From positions 1-61,709 of the forward strand of contig JAFGJT010000011.1 of assembly GCA_016928915.1 (NCBI GenBank): a stretch of 61,709 nt of DNA, written 5' to 3'. Numbering within the stretch: the first letter of the stretch is position 1; the number at the start of each line of letters is the position of its first letter. The translations under genes and the position numbers were made by a program. Below, in pieces: positions 8,131 to 17,586 of this stretch. The DNA comes from Candidatus Peregrinibacteria bacterium (lineage in GTDB: Bacteria > Patescibacteriota > Gracilibacteria > UBA1369 > PNNO01). The notes beneath the pieces are model-generated. The model did not search any database. It was not told where the DNA came from and worked only from the letters and a program-made list of their open reading frames with translations.

Positions 8131-9681
8131 ATGCTTAGCAAAATATTTAAAGCAACGGGCGTGAGAAGTGCGGGGTTTATTTTGATGTTTGCCTCGGTTT
8201 TAAGTTACGCGGCGGGCATGCTGCGCGACAGAACTCTTTCGCATGTTTTCGGCGCCACGCGCCTTACGGATGCTTACAACGCGGCCTTTTTAATCCCGGA
8301 TTTTCTTTTTAACCTTTTTATTGCGGGCGCTTTGTACACGGCTTTTTTGCCGGTATACACAAGCTACCTTAAAGAAGACGTTAAGGAGGCTGAAAAAATC
8401 GCGAATACGGTTTTATCATTCGGTGCGATATTGCTGTCGGTTCTTGGTATTATTTTCGTTTTTCTTACGCCATATCTGATACCTGTAATTTTCAGCCATG
8501 TTGATGCGGCCGATCATAAACTGATAATCGATATGTCGCAGATTTTGCTTATTTCTCCGGTTATATTCTGCATAAGCAATGCGATAGGCACTATTTTAAT
8601 GACGCACAAACATTTTATCGCTTATGCTTTTTCGGGGTTCTTTTATAATCTTGGAATAATAGGCGGTATTTTTATTCTGCATAATCAGCTTGGAATTTAT
8701 TCGGCCGCGGTGGGAGCTGTAATCGGCGCATTGCTGCATCTTCTGGTAAGACTTTTAAATCTTCTTGTTCTTCCGCATAAAATCAAATTCAATCTTGCGC
8801 TTAAACACCCGGGAATAATAAAAATCTTTGTTCTTATTATTCCAAAAACAATTAATTTGATGACCACGCAGGCTTATCTGTGGGCTTATACGATTGTGGG
8901 GTATACGCTTGCTGAAGGAAGCATTGCCGCGTTTAACTATGCCAGAAACCTACAGAGTTTTCCGGTAAGCCTTTTTGGAATTGCGTTTGCAACCGCGGCT
9001 TTCCCTTTTTTAAGCGACCACGCGCACGGCAACGATGAAAAAAGTTTTTCACGCGAGTTTCAGACCGCGCTTGAAAAAATACTGTTTTTTACCATACCCG
9101 CAACCGTGGGCATGCTCCTTTTAAACCGCGAAATTGTGGAAATAATTTTAAAAGGCGGAATTTTTGATCAGGCGGCGGTAACCCTTACGGCATCATGTCT
9201 TCTGCTTTTTGTCATATCAATTCCCCTTGAAAGTTCGGTGCATCTTTTTGCGCGGGGATTTTACGCATATAAAAATACTTTAACGCCGATGTATATAGCA
9301 ATAATCAGCACTGCGGTTAATATTGCGGTTTGTGTTTTTGCCGCAAAAAGCATTGGAGTGCAGGCAATCGGACTTGCTTTTTTGGCCGGAGCATTTATCC
9401 AGCTTTTGCTGCTGGCCATATTTATTATTAAAAAATTAAATTATTTTAATCTAAAAATGTTCGGTTACAAAATGCTTAAAATATTATCAGCATCCTGTAT
9501 AATGGGAGCCGCGGTATATATGACTCCGTTAATATTGCCCCAGATGAACTTTTTGACCGCGCAGATAATAAGAGTTATAGTTGGAACCCTGATCTTTTTT
9601 ATGCTTGCATATTTAATGCGCTGTCCGGAAATTAAATTCATAACATTAAAAAGAAGTGGACCACCCGACACAACATCCTAA
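8131..9681 (+). CDS. murJ: Lipid II flippase MurJ (MviN)
   Basis: Integral membrane protein of the MOP superfamily that moves lipid II across the membrane. The N-terminus (SAGFILMFASVLSYAAGMLRD; TDAYNAAFLIPDFLFNLF) is diagnostic, and about 14 hydrophobic helices follow over 516 residues, the usual length. The gene starts 43 bases from murA on the opposite strand, so both may share a control region. Its end overlaps the next gene by 26 bases, implying coupled translation. Confidence 0.95.
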   Translation: MLSKIFKATGVRSAGFILMFASVLSYAAGMLRDRTLSHVFGATRLTDAYNAAFLIPDFLFNLFIAGALYTAFLPVYTSYLKEDVKEAEKIANTVLSFGAILLSVLGIIFVFLTPYLIPVIFSHVDAADHKLIIDMSQILLISPVIFCISNAIGTILMTHKHFIAYAFSGFFYNLGIIGGIFILHNQLGIYSAAVGAVIGALLHLLVRLLNLLVLPHKIKFNLALKHPGIIKIFVLIIPKTINLMTTQAYLWAYTIVGYTLAEGSIAAFNYARNLQSFPVSLFGIAFATAAFPFLSDHAHGNDEKSFSREFQTALEKILFFTIPATVGMLLLNREIVEIILKGGIFDQAAVTLTASCLLLFVISIPLESSVHLFARGFYAYKNTLTPMYIAIISTAVNIAVCVFAAKSIGVQAIGLAFLAGAFIQLLLLAIFIIKKLNYFNLKMFGYKMLKILSASCIMGAAVYMTPLILPQMNFLTAQIIRVIVGTLIFFMLAYLMRCPEIKFITLKRSGPPDTTS

Positions 9682-10459
9682 AAAAAAGAAATTTGCCATA
9701 TATCTGCTATTTGCGGCTATCGGCGTTGCGCTGGGCGGGGCTTTTATCGCATATCCAAAGATAATTGATTTTGCTGAAAGAATTGCTCTGGATAAACAAA
9801 ACGAGGAAACAATGACGCAAATTTTAAATGATGGAATTCTTGAAAAGACCATTGAGAATATTCAAAATATCACCGAGCAGGAACCCGCCCGTAGCGTGGT
9901 TCTGCTTGAAAATGCTTACCTGAATGTGCCTTTTGTGTGCCAGGCGCCGCTTCAGACCGAAGCGAACTGGAAATATCATGAAGAAAGCTGCGAGGAGGCG
10001 GCTCTTTTACAGGTAAAATATTATCTTGATGATGTTAATGAACCCGATAAAAACAAGGCTCATGAAGAAATTTTAAATATGATCGACTGGCAGGAAAAAA
10101 ACTTCGGCGAACATAAAGATTTGTACGCGGCAGACATGAAAGATTTTATTAAAGGGTATTACGGCTATACAAATGAAGAAGTTGAAATAATTTATGATGT
10201 TGATATTACGGCAATCAAACAAGCCATATCGGCGGGCTATCCTGTGATTACGCCCATTATGGGAGATATTCTTAAGAATCCTTATTATCCTTATCCGGGT
10301 TATCATATGCTGGTGATAATCGGGTATACGCCGGACAAAATCATTACAAACGATAACGGCACAAGAAGAGGCAAAGATTTCAGCTATCCGTATGACAGGT
10401 TTATGCAGGCGTTAAAAGCGGCGGGCGGCGATGTGCTAATAATTAAAAAGCTAAAATAA
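9656..10459 (+). CDS. Membrane-anchored C39-like (papain-type) peptidase
   Basis: A single N-terminal transmembrane helix (FAIYLLFAAIGVALGGAFIAY) places the remainder outside the membrane. The catalytic domain (about 85-265) has the C39-like order: nucleophile Cys in EESCEEAALLQ, His in YHMLVIIGY, and Asn/Asp in TNDNGTRRG. These features match Peptidase_C39_2 proteins, which are secreted cysteine peptidases of mostly unknown targets. The likely start is GTG at 9656 inside the end of murJ; the overlap suggests co-expression. The substrate is unknown; an envelope role is inferred from position. Confidence 0.8.
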   Translation: MDHPTQHPKKKKFAIYLLFAAIGVALGGAFIAYPKIIDFAERIALDKQNEETMTQILNDGILEKTIENIQNITEQEPARSVVLLENAYLNVPFVCQAPLQTEANWKYHEESCEEAALLQVKYYLDDVNEPDKNKAHEEILNMIDWQEKNFGEHKDLYAADMKDFIKGYYGYTNEEVEIIYDVDITAIKQAISAGYPVITPIMGDILKNPYYPYPGYHMLVIIGYTPDKIITNDNGTRRGKDFSYPYDRFMQALKAAGGDVLIIKKLK

Positions 10460-10462
10460 TCT

Positions 10463-11248
10463 ATGGCTAAAAACCGCAAGAAAAAAAAGAAAGCCAAAAA
10501 AAAGGCGCAGGCCGTGCTGGCTGTTAAGAAAAAAAACCTGCAGCCGGTTGCAGCGGCAAAATCCGTTGCCGCGGCAAAACAGAAAAAAATTACAAAACTT
10601 AAAACAGCAATTAAAGAAAAACGGAATGAAATTTTTGAATCCGAAAATAAAAAATGGGCTATTGTTATGATATGCGGCGCCGCATTTTTTGCGCTTTTAA
10701 TTCAGTCGTGGCTTGAGGCGGAATTTAATCCGGAAAAAATAAAAACCAGTTTCGGGCTGGTTAGAACATCCGCGATTGAAGCGTTTAAAATCACGAATAA
10801 CTTTGATATTACAAATCTTAACGGTTCGGACGGCGCGTATGCGGCGCCGGGTGAAACCGACAAGCAGGTTTTTGCTTTTGAACTCTCTTCCGACAATAAA
10901 ACCGTTCTGTTTAAAAACCTTATATTAACAAAAGAAGGCAGTGCTTTATCTGAAAAAATACTGCGGCTTAAACTTTTTGAAGGAGAAAACGCAATAAGCG
11001 AGGCTGACAGAAAAAATGATGCATTTACTTTTAAAAAATTCACTTCCGTTCTGCAGCCGTATACAAAAAAAACATATACTGTAAAAGCTGATTTTGCCGA
11101 TGACACCGAACCCGGCACAAGGCTGAAATTTTCACTTTTAAATGCTTATGGCATAGGTCTCTTTGTTGATGAAAATCCGTTTTACGCGCTGGATACGTTT
11201 CCTTTTGAGGGGCCTTACACAACTCTTGTGGGCTGGAGAAAAAAATAA
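10463..11248 (+). CDS. Hypothetical single-pass membrane protein with Lys-rich N-terminus
   Basis: No family recognised. The first ~60 residues are extremely basic (runs of K with A), then comes one transmembrane helix (WAIVMICGAAFFALLIQSW) and about 180 residues that would lie outside. The outer part has alternating hydrophobic strands and looks like a beta-rich domain. The basic inner tail may touch nucleic acid or lipid heads. It starts 3 bases after the C39-like peptidase, so the murJ, peptidase and this gene probably form one transcript. Confidence 0.7.
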   Translation: MAKNRKKKKKAKKKAQAVLAVKKKNLQPVAAAKSVAAAKQKKITKLKTAIKEKRNEIFESENKKWAIVMICGAAFFALLIQSWLEAEFNPEKIKTSFGLVRTSAIEAFKITNNFDITNLNGSDGAYAAPGETDKQVFAFELSSDNKTVLFKNLILTKEGSALSEKILRLKLFEGENAISEADRKNDAFTFKKFTSVLQPYTKKTYTVKADFADDTEPGTRLKFSLLNAYGIGLFVDENPFYALDTFPFEGPYTTLVGWRKK

Positions 11249-11250
11249 AT

Positions 11251-12768
11251 TTATGAATAAATAAAATCCTTTCTGTATTGTATGGCTTCGGCAATATGGC
11301 GTTTTTCAACGGTTTCTCCCTGCTCAAGATCCGCGATTGTGCGGGCAACTTTTAAAACACTCAAATAGCTTCTTGGGGAAATGTTTAATTTTTCGGCGAG
11401 TTGTTTTGCAAATTCTTCGGTGTCTTTATTAAGCCGGCAGATGTTTTTTATCTGTGTAATTTTAATGTCGTTGTTAAAAACTCCCCTTGAGGTCTGACTT
11501 TTTCTTGCCTTTATAACGCGCTTTCTAATTTCAGCTGATGACTCCGATAACCCGGTCTGATGCGATGAAGATAAAACTCTGCCGGCAAGACGCGGCACTT
11601 CAACAATGATATCAATGCGGTCAAGAATAGGTCCGGATATTTTTTTATAATACTGCCTGATCTGAAAATCCGAACATGTGCACTTTTTTACAGGGTCCGA
11701 AAAATAACCGCACGGGCACGGGTTCATTGCCGCTATAAGCTGAAATCTGGCGGGCAGCACGGATGTTTTGACATTCCGGCCGAGGCGCAGAACACCGTCC
11801 TGCATCGGCTCCCGCAGGATTTCAAGGGTGTGCCTTGAAAACTCCGCTATCTCATCAAGAAATAATACACCCAAATGAGCCAGCGTAGCTTCTCCGAGTG
11901 TAAGCGGATTGTTCCCGCCAATCAATGTTGCGGCTGTTGTTGAATGGTGAATATGCCTGAAACGGGGAGTTCTTATGGGAAGACTAAAGTTGTGCCTGTT
12001 TGCCGCGACAGAATAAATCATGCTCACGTCCATTGACTGGTCCCGGGTAAGCGGCGGCAGGATGCCCGCGTATGCTTTTGCGAGCATTGTTTTGCCTGTG
12101 CCGGGCGGACCCACCATTAGAATATGGTGGCCTGCCGCCGCGCTTATTTCAAGAGCACGTTTGGGAATGTTGTGTCCGACAATTTCGGAAAAATCCACTT
12201 CGGGCTTATATATTTCATCCTGAGAAATTTCCGAATCAGCTCTTAAATAGGGTTTTATTTTAAAACCGCCTTCGAAATATCCGGCAATTTCACACAGATT
12301 GTTAAACGCAAGCACATCGACCCCCCTGATTATCGCAGCCTCTTTTCTGTTTTGATAAGGCAGTAAAATTGACTTAAATCCGCTTTTTTGCGCAAAATGG
12401 GTAAGCGCCAGAGCTCCGGCGATTTTTCTTAAACTTCCGCTCAGCATAAGTTCTCCTGCGCAAAAAATATCCTCCATTGAACCTGATTTTATCTGGTCGG
12501 ATGCAAAAAGCATTGCAAGCGCAACCGGCAGATCAAAATGCGACCCCTGCTTTTTAAGGTCCGCAGGCGAAAGATTAATAATTTTTTTGGTTTGCGGAAA
12601 AATAAAACCCGAATTTTTAAGTGCGGGCCTTATTCTCTCCCGCGCTTCTTTAATGGAAGCGTCACCGAGCCCGACTATCATAAAAGAAGGAAGCCCGTTT
12701 GAAATATCGGCTTCAACCCTAACAAGTTTAAGAACAAGCCCGTCAAATGCCGCAGTATAAATATTCAT
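11251..12768 (-). CDS. comM: YifB/ComM family Mg-chelatase-like AAA+ ATPase
   Basis: 505 residues, usual for the family. An N-terminal Lon-protease-S5-like domain (SFMIVGLGDASIKEARERI) is followed by the AAA+ core with Walker A GPPGTGKTMLAKAY, Walker B LGVLFLDEIAEF and the insert NPCPCGYFSDPVKKCTC. In naturally transforming bacteria ComM is a hexameric helicase that extends branch migration of incoming DNA. The ComEC-like hydrolase in the same region fits a competence theme, but that link is inference. Confidence 0.93.
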   Translation of the reverse strand: MNIYTAAFDGLVLKLVRVEADISNGLPSFMIVGLGDASIKEARERIRPALKNSGFIFPQTKKIINLSPADLKKQGSHFDLPVALAMLFASDQIKSGSMEDIFCAGELMLSGSLRKIAGALALTHFAQKSGFKSILLPYQNRKEAAIIRGVDVLAFNNLCEIAGYFEGGFKIKPYLRADSEISQDEIYKPEVDFSEIVGHNIPKRALEISAAAGHHILMVGPPGTGKTMLAKAYAGILPPLTRDQSMDVSMIYSVAANRHNFSLPIRTPRFRHIHHSTTAATLIGGNNPLTLGEATLAHLGVLFLDEIAEFSRHTLEILREPMQDGVLRLGRNVKTSVLPARFQLIAAMNPCPCGYFSDPVKKCTCSDFQIRQYYKKISGPILDRIDIIVEVPRLAGRVLSSSHQTGLSESSAEIRKRVIKARKSQTSRGVFNNDIKITQIKNICRLNKDTEEFAKQLAEKLNISPRSYLSVLKVARTIADLEQGETVEKRHIAEAIQYRKDFIYS

Positions 12769-12780
12769 AAAATCAAATTA

Positions 12781-12798
12781 TGCATTACAATTAATGCA
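12781..12798. promoter_or_regulatory. Small inverted repeat upstream of comM
   Basis: TGCATTA-CAAT-TAATGCA is a perfect 7-bp inverted repeat 13 bases upstream of the comM start. It could be an operator or a weak hairpin; no function can be assigned. Confidence 0.3.
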
Positions 12799-12835
12799 CA
12801 CACTTTTAAACAGAACCTAAAAAAATTCTAAAAAA

Positions 12836-14134
12836 TCATTCGCCCACTTTAACCTCAAAAAATTGGCTGTCCGAAAGCAGTCTTAAAGTGTTGTCCTCCG
12901 GGTTAAGCTCAAGCTGTTTCGGCTCGGTTTCCAGCAGCCCGGTCATGTCCTGCACTAAATAAAATTCGTTTTCTTTAAGCCCCCATTTTACAAGAATTAT
13001 ATTTTTTTCTTTTGAAGCGTCCTCAAAAATCGAAGCATAATCCGATACCTGTTGCTGAGGATTAAATTTAATCATATACGGAAAATCAAAACTTATCACC
13101 GAGTACGAAGTGGAAGTAATAAAATAGGCATTATTTAAGTTAAAATCGAAATTTCGTATATCCCCCTCGAACTGCAACCTGTTTAAAACCTCCGGCATGG
13201 TATCGTAATAATAAAACGACTGTGTCATGTCGGACTCTGTTTTTCCTTTAAACACAAACACTCTGCCGTCTTCCGACCACTGCCCCGCTTCAATCGTGTA
13301 CCCCTCAAAAATATTTTTTCTTGTTCGGTTCGCAAGATCAATCGTATAAAGAATTTCCGGGGTAAACGTTTTATCAAGCAGAGCCATATATGTTTCATCC
13401 GGTGAAATTTTAATCTTATAATCGGTTACGTCGCGCGTAAAATAAATCAGATTTTCAGACTCATCGGGATTTTTAAGGTCGAGCTTTTTAAGTGCGTATT
13501 TCTTTAATGCTTCATCGTATGCAATTGTATAGACGGAATTCTCATCAGCTGAAAATATAGCCGTATCAGCGCCTTTTAAACCATTTAATGTTTTCAGGGA
13601 AAAATCAGAAAATGAATATAAAGAAACTGTTCCGTTTTCAAATATCAGTGCCGATTTCCCGGATTTTGCAAAAACAAATTCATCAATGATTTTGGGCAGT
13701 CTTTTTGGTATAAAATCCGCGGGGAATTCCACAAACAAAGATATCTCCTTTAAATTATCCGAAAATTTTGAATAACCGGCTGGCAGTTTAAGGCCTTTAA
13801 ATTCGGTTCCCGAAAGGGTCTGCGGAATAAACTCAAGGCTCAGGCCGACTACCTGTCTGTCTCCTCTTTTAATAATTATCGACCCGGACTCTTCGTAATA
13901 ACCGTCTTTTTTAACAATATAACTCCTGGGGCCGGCGGGCAGGCTGAATTCGCACCCGTTATCAAAGCAGGTTTGTGATTTATCGTCTATCGTTACCGTA
14001 AAGGGCGGTTTTGAATATTCAAAAACAACAGTGCCGGTATTTAAAAGCACGTTCCAGATAAAATAAAAGGCAGCCCCCGCCAATATCAGAACGATTATCA
14101 TTATTGAAATTTGTTTTGAACGGTTTTCAAACAT
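12836..14134 (-). CDS. PEGA-domain membrane protein with propeller-like repeats
   Basis: An N-terminal transmembrane helix (IMIIVLILAGAAFYFIWNVLL) is followed by a PEGA-like domain (about 35-105: FTVTIDDKSQTCFDNGCEFSLPAG, PRSYIVKKDGYYEE), which is a small surface beta domain. Residues ~130-430 hold repeated strands with D-E/S-A-D-E turns (FSADENSVYTIAYDEA; SPDETYMALLDK) resembling a TolB/WD-type beta propeller. It is probably an extracytoplasmic scaffold. Its stop is 67 bases from the comM start region, and yraN lies just upstream on the same strand. Confidence 0.65.
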   Translation of the reverse strand: MFENRSKQISIMIIVLILAGAAFYFIWNVLLNTGTVVFEYSKPPFTVTIDDKSQTCFDNGCEFSLPAGPRSYIVKKDGYYEESGSIIIKRGDRQVVGLSLEFIPQTLSGTEFKGLKLPAGYSKFSDNLKEISLFVEFPADFIPKRLPKIIDEFVFAKSGKSALIFENGTVSLYSFSDFSLKTLNGLKGADTAIFSADENSVYTIAYDEALKKYALKKLDLKNPDESENLIYFTRDVTDYKIKISPDETYMALLDKTFTPEILYTIDLANRTRKNIFEGYTIEAGQWSEDGRVFVFKGKTESDMTQSFYYYDTMPEVLNRLQFEGDIRNFDFNLNNAYFITSTSYSVISFDFPYMIKFNPQQQVSDYASIFEDASKEKNIILVKWGLKENEFYLVQDMTGLLETEPKQLELNPEDNTLRLLSDSQFFEVKVGE

Positions 14135-14151
14135 TATTGCTGTGATTTAAA

Positions 14152-14535
14152 TTATACGCCCTTATAATGCACCAGATCTTCAACTTCATCAAAGGAATTG
14201 ATCAGTATCGCTATAAGGTCTATGCGCCACTTGGTTATTTTAACATCTGCGTTCTTTGAAGCTGTTCTAAAAAATTCATATATTGTTTTTTTTATGCGTG
14301 AATATTTTTTATGATTAAAAGCCTCCTGCGGGAGCCCGTATGCGAGATTTCTGCGCGTTTTAACCTCGCAAAAAATCACTTCATCTTCGTATTTTGCTAT
14401 AATATCTATCTCCCCGAATCTTGAGTGAAAATTTGTCCCAAGAATAGTGTAACCGGACGCAACAAGGTGCCCGGCAGCATATTCTTCGCCCAGACGCCCT
14501 GTATTTTTGGCTTTTTGAAGGGATTTTTTATCCAT
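14152..14535 (-). CDS. YraN family protein (UPF0102), endonuclease-like
   Basis: 128 residues, normal for the family. The restriction-endonuclease-like fold shows LGEEYAAGHL, then the catalytic-type FGEIDIIAKY and FCEVKTRR (the D...E-x-K pattern). Function in bacteria is not settled; a Holliday-junction-type nuclease is suspected. ATG at 14535 is preferred over the upstream TTG at 14553 because conservation starts there. Confidence 0.88.
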   Translation of the reverse strand: MDKKSLQKAKNTGRLGEEYAAGHLVASGYTILGTNFHSRFGEIDIIAKYEDEVIFCEVKTRRNLAYGLPQEAFNHKKYSRIKKTIYEFFRTASKNADVKITKWRIDLIAILINSFDEVEDLVHYKGV

Positions 14536-14602
14536 AATATAACAAGAATACAACTTTGAGTTAAAGGAAACTTAAAAAATTTTTAAAATTATTTTAAATT
14601 GC

Positions 14603-14608
14603 TAGAAT
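14603..14608 (+). promoter_or_regulatory. Probable extended -10 for dnaB
   Basis: TGC-TAGAAT is an extended -10 element. It would start a transcript near 14615, about 30 bases before the chosen dnaB ATG. No good -35 was seen, as is common for extended -10 promoters. Confidence 0.4.
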
Positions 14609-14646
14609 GGAGTTCCATTTACATAAGTTTAAATGACCCAAGATTA

Positions 14647-16002
14647 ATGCATGTACCCCCTAACAGCCAGGAGGCTGAAAAGTCGACCCTGGGAGCCCTG
14701 CTGATTGATAAGGACGCAATCATTAAGATCGCGGATTTTCTTACGGCGGATGATTTTTATCATGACAGGCACGCTATGATATACAGGGCCGCGACAGAGC
14801 TTTTTGACAAAAGAAATCCGATTGATGTATTAACAATCACTTCGCACCTTGAGGACAAAAAAGAACTTGATCTTGTTGGGGGCGCATCTTACATTGCGGA
14901 ACTTACTTCGGAGGTGCCCACCGCTTCGCATATTTTCCAGTATGCCACCATAGTCAAACAAAAATCCGTACTGCGCAAACTTTTAAAAGCCGGGGACACA
15001 ATTATTTCGCTTGGTTATAAAGAAACGGAAGAAATCGAAAATCTTCTTGAAGAAGCTGAAAAATCTTTATTTAACGTATCGCAGACTTTTATAAAGGACA
15101 GATTTATTCATGTTAAAGAAATTTTAAGCGCAACTTATGAAAAACTCGCCGACCTGCACGATCCCGAAGGTAAAGATAAATACAGGGGAATTCCCACGGG
15201 TTTCAGGGATCTTGATAATCTGCTTTCGGGACTTCAGCCTTCGGATTTAATAATCATCGCCGCAAGGCCTTCAATGGGCAAAACATCGTTCGCTCTGAAT
15301 ATTGCACAAAATGTGGGTAAAAACGGCAAATGCGTCGGCATAATCTCGCTTGAAATGTCAAAAGAACAGCTTGTTGAAAGAATGTTTTGTTCACTTCTTT
15401 CGGTTGATTCGTGGAAAATGAGAACCGGAAAACTTACCGACACCGACTTTGCAAAAATCGGAGGCATTATGGATGATCTGAATTCAATGAAACTTTTTAT
15501 AGATGATTCCGTGGGAGGATCAATCGCGGAACTTAGGGCAAAAGCAAGAAGGCTTCAAATGGAGCAGGGGCTTGATCTTTTGATTGTCGACTATCTGCAG
15601 CTTATGACCAGCGGAAAAAATTCATGGGGCTCAACAAATCGCGTGCAGGAAATTTCGGACATTTCACGAACATTAAAAAGCCTCGCGCGCGAACTTCGGA
15701 TCCCGATTATTGCACTATCCCAGCTTTCGCGCGCGGTTGAACTTCGCCCTCAAAAAATCCCGCAGCTTTCGGATCTTCGCGAATCCGGGGCCATTGAGCA
15801 GGACGCCGATGTTGTAATGATGCTTTACCGCGAAGACTATTACGAAGAAGACTCCGACAGAGCCGGCATAACCGATATTTATATCCGCAAGCACAGAAAC
15901 GGTCCAACGGGGCGAATAGAGCTGGGCTTTAAAAAGGAACAGATGAAGTTTATCTCGCTTGAAAAACAGCGAAAAGCCGAAGATTACATGGTTGAGGCGT
16001 AA
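14647..16002 (+). CDS. dnaB: Replicative DNA helicase DnaB
   Basis: Hexameric 5'-3' helicase of the replication fork. The N-terminal primase-interacting domain begins PPNSQEAEKSTLGALLID. The RecA-like core shows Walker A ARPSMGKTSFALN, then ISLEMSKEQL, LIVDYLQLM and SQLSRAVE with the DLRESGAIEQDAD block. The ATG at 14647 gives 451 residues; an upstream in-frame TTG at 14599 would place the start inside the likely promoter. Fork loading factors are not in the window. Confidence 0.97.
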   Translation: MHVPPNSQEAEKSTLGALLIDKDAIIKIADFLTADDFYHDRHAMIYRAATELFDKRNPIDVLTITSHLEDKKELDLVGGASYIAELTSEVPTASHIFQYATIVKQKSVLRKLLKAGDTIISLGYKETEEIENLLEEAEKSLFNVSQTFIKDRFIHVKEILSATYEKLADLHDPEGKDKYRGIPTGFRDLDNLLSGLQPSDLIIIAARPSMGKTSFALNIAQNVGKNGKCVGIISLEMSKEQLVERMFCSLLSVDSWKMRTGKLTDTDFAKIGGIMDDLNSMKLFIDDSVGGSIAELRAKARRLQMEQGLDLLIVDYLQLMTSGKNSWGSTNRVQEISDISRTLKSLARELRIPIIALSQLSRAVELRPQKIPQLSDLRESGAIEQDADVVMMLYREDYYEEDSDRAGITDIYIRKHRNGPTGRIELGFKKEQMKFISLEKQRKAEDYMVEA

Positions 16003-16021
16003 AATTTTATTTCCGCGCGGG

Positions 16022-16051
16022 TTGTCAATTTTATTATTTTTGTTGTAAAGT
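16022..16051 (+). promoter_or_regulatory. Probable lysS promoter
   Basis: TTGTCA, an 18-base spacer and TAAAGT lie 24 bases upstream of the lysS ATG. The match to a housekeeping promoter is moderate. Confidence 0.4.
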
Positions 16052-16074
16052 AGGTTCTGAATTTAACAATTTTT

Positions 16075-17580
16075 ATGGAAACAACGGAATATAAAGACCG
16101 GCTCGAAAAAATCAAAATGTTGCGGCAAACAGGCATTAATCCTTATCCGGATAAGTTTGACCGCACTCACACAGCAGTTGAAGCGGTTGCGTTTGGTGAA
16201 AAGGATGTCCGTGAGGTTGAGGAAATCATTAAAAAGCCTGATGCTAAGGTTAAACTCTGTGGCAGGTTAATGGCTTTTAGAAGCCATGGAAAACTTTCTT
16301 TCGGGAAAATTCAGGATGCTTCGGGAAGAATACAAATATGCCTTATGCGCGATATTCTGGGAGATGAAAAATGTAAATTTTTTGAAAAGAAAATTGATGT
16401 TGCTGATTTTATTGGTGTTACAGGTGAACTTTTTAGAACAAAGCACGGAGAAATAACTTTGCTTGTTACTGATTATATTTTGCTTTCAAAAACCCTGCGC
16501 CCTCTGCCCGAAAAATTCCACGGTCTTCAAGACCAGGAGGCAAAGTACAGACAGAGGTATCTTGACCTTGCCATGAATCCGGAAACCAAAAAAATATTTG
16601 AATTCAGATCTGATTTTATAAGATATCTTCGGGAGTTTTACTGGAACAACGGATTTTTGGAAATTGAATGCCCGGTAATGGCCACTTCGGCTTCGGGCGC
16701 TCTTGCAAAACCTTTTAAAACCCATCATAACGCGCTTGACGCTGATTTTTTCCTTAGAATAGCGATTGAAACTTATCAAAAAGTGGCGATCGGCGGCGGT
16801 TTTGAAAAAGTTTTTGAAATCGGGAAATGCTTCAGAAACGAAGGTATGGATCCCTCGCATCTTCAGGAATTCACCATGAATGAATTTTACTGCGCGTACT
16901 GGAACTATCAGGATCTTATGAAATTTACCGAGGAAATGTTTGAATTTTTGCTTAAAAAAACACTCGGAACTCTGGAGGTTGATATTAAAGACAGGGAAGG
17001 AAACACGCAGACGGTTAATTTTAAAAGGCCGTGGAAAACAATCAGCATAAGAGATGTAATTTTGGAAGACAGCGGTATTGATATTAATAAATTTAAAACC
17101 GAAAAAGAACTGCTAAAAGCCATAAAGGATAAAAAAATCAATATTGAGGACGCGGCAAAATTAAGCAGGGGCAATTTAATAGACCACCTTTATAAAAAGG
17201 TTTCGCGCCCCAAAATGATCGGACCCGTGTTTTTAATCGAACACCCCACGGATCTTTCTCCGCTCGCTCGCCGCAACGATAAAAATTCCGATATTGTGGA
17301 CAGGTTCCAGCTGGTTGTAAACGGATGGGAAATTGTAAATGCCTACTCGGAGCTCATAGATCCGCTTGAACAGTCAAAGGCTTTTTCAGAGCAGTCCGAA
17401 GCGCAAAAAAAAGGTGACGAGGAAGCGCACGGGAAAGACGATGAGTTTGTGCTTGCAATGGAGCACGGGTTTCCTCCAATAGCAGGATGGGGCATGGGCA
17501 TAGACAGAATTGTTGCGCTTTTAACCCGGCAGGATAATTTAAAAGATGTTGTTCTTTTCCCATTAATGAAGCAGACCTAA
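16075..17580 (+). CDS. lysS: Lysyl-tRNA synthetase, class II
   Basis: Charges tRNA-Lys. 501 residues, as usual. An N-terminal OB-fold anticodon domain (VKLCGRLMAFRSHGKLSFGKIQD) precedes the class II core, with motif 2 FEIGKCFRNEGMD and motif 3 GWGMGIDRIVALL. The QDQEAKYRQRYLDL segment before the core is typical of LysRS rather than AspRS/AsnRS. The next gene starts 6 bases after the stop, so the two are probably co-transcribed. Confidence 0.97.
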   Translation: METTEYKDRLEKIKMLRQTGINPYPDKFDRTHTAVEAVAFGEKDVREVEEIIKKPDAKVKLCGRLMAFRSHGKLSFGKIQDASGRIQICLMRDILGDEKCKFFEKKIDVADFIGVTGELFRTKHGEITLLVTDYILLSKTLRPLPEKFHGLQDQEAKYRQRYLDLAMNPETKKIFEFRSDFIRYLREFYWNNGFLEIECPVMATSASGALAKPFKTHHNALDADFFLRIAIETYQKVAIGGGFEKVFEIGKCFRNEGMDPSHLQEFTMNEFYCAYWNYQDLMKFTEEMFEFLLKKTLGTLEVDIKDREGNTQTVNFKRPWKTISIRDVILEDSGIDINKFKTEKELLKAIKDKKINIEDAAKLSRGNLIDHLYKKVSRPKMIGPVFLIEHPTDLSPLARRNDKNSDIVDRFQLVVNGWEIVNAYSELIDPLEQSKAFSEQSEAQKKGDEEAHGKDDEFVLAMEHGFPPIAGWGMGIDRIVALLTRQDNLKDVVLFPLMKQT

Positions 17581-17586
17581 CATTGT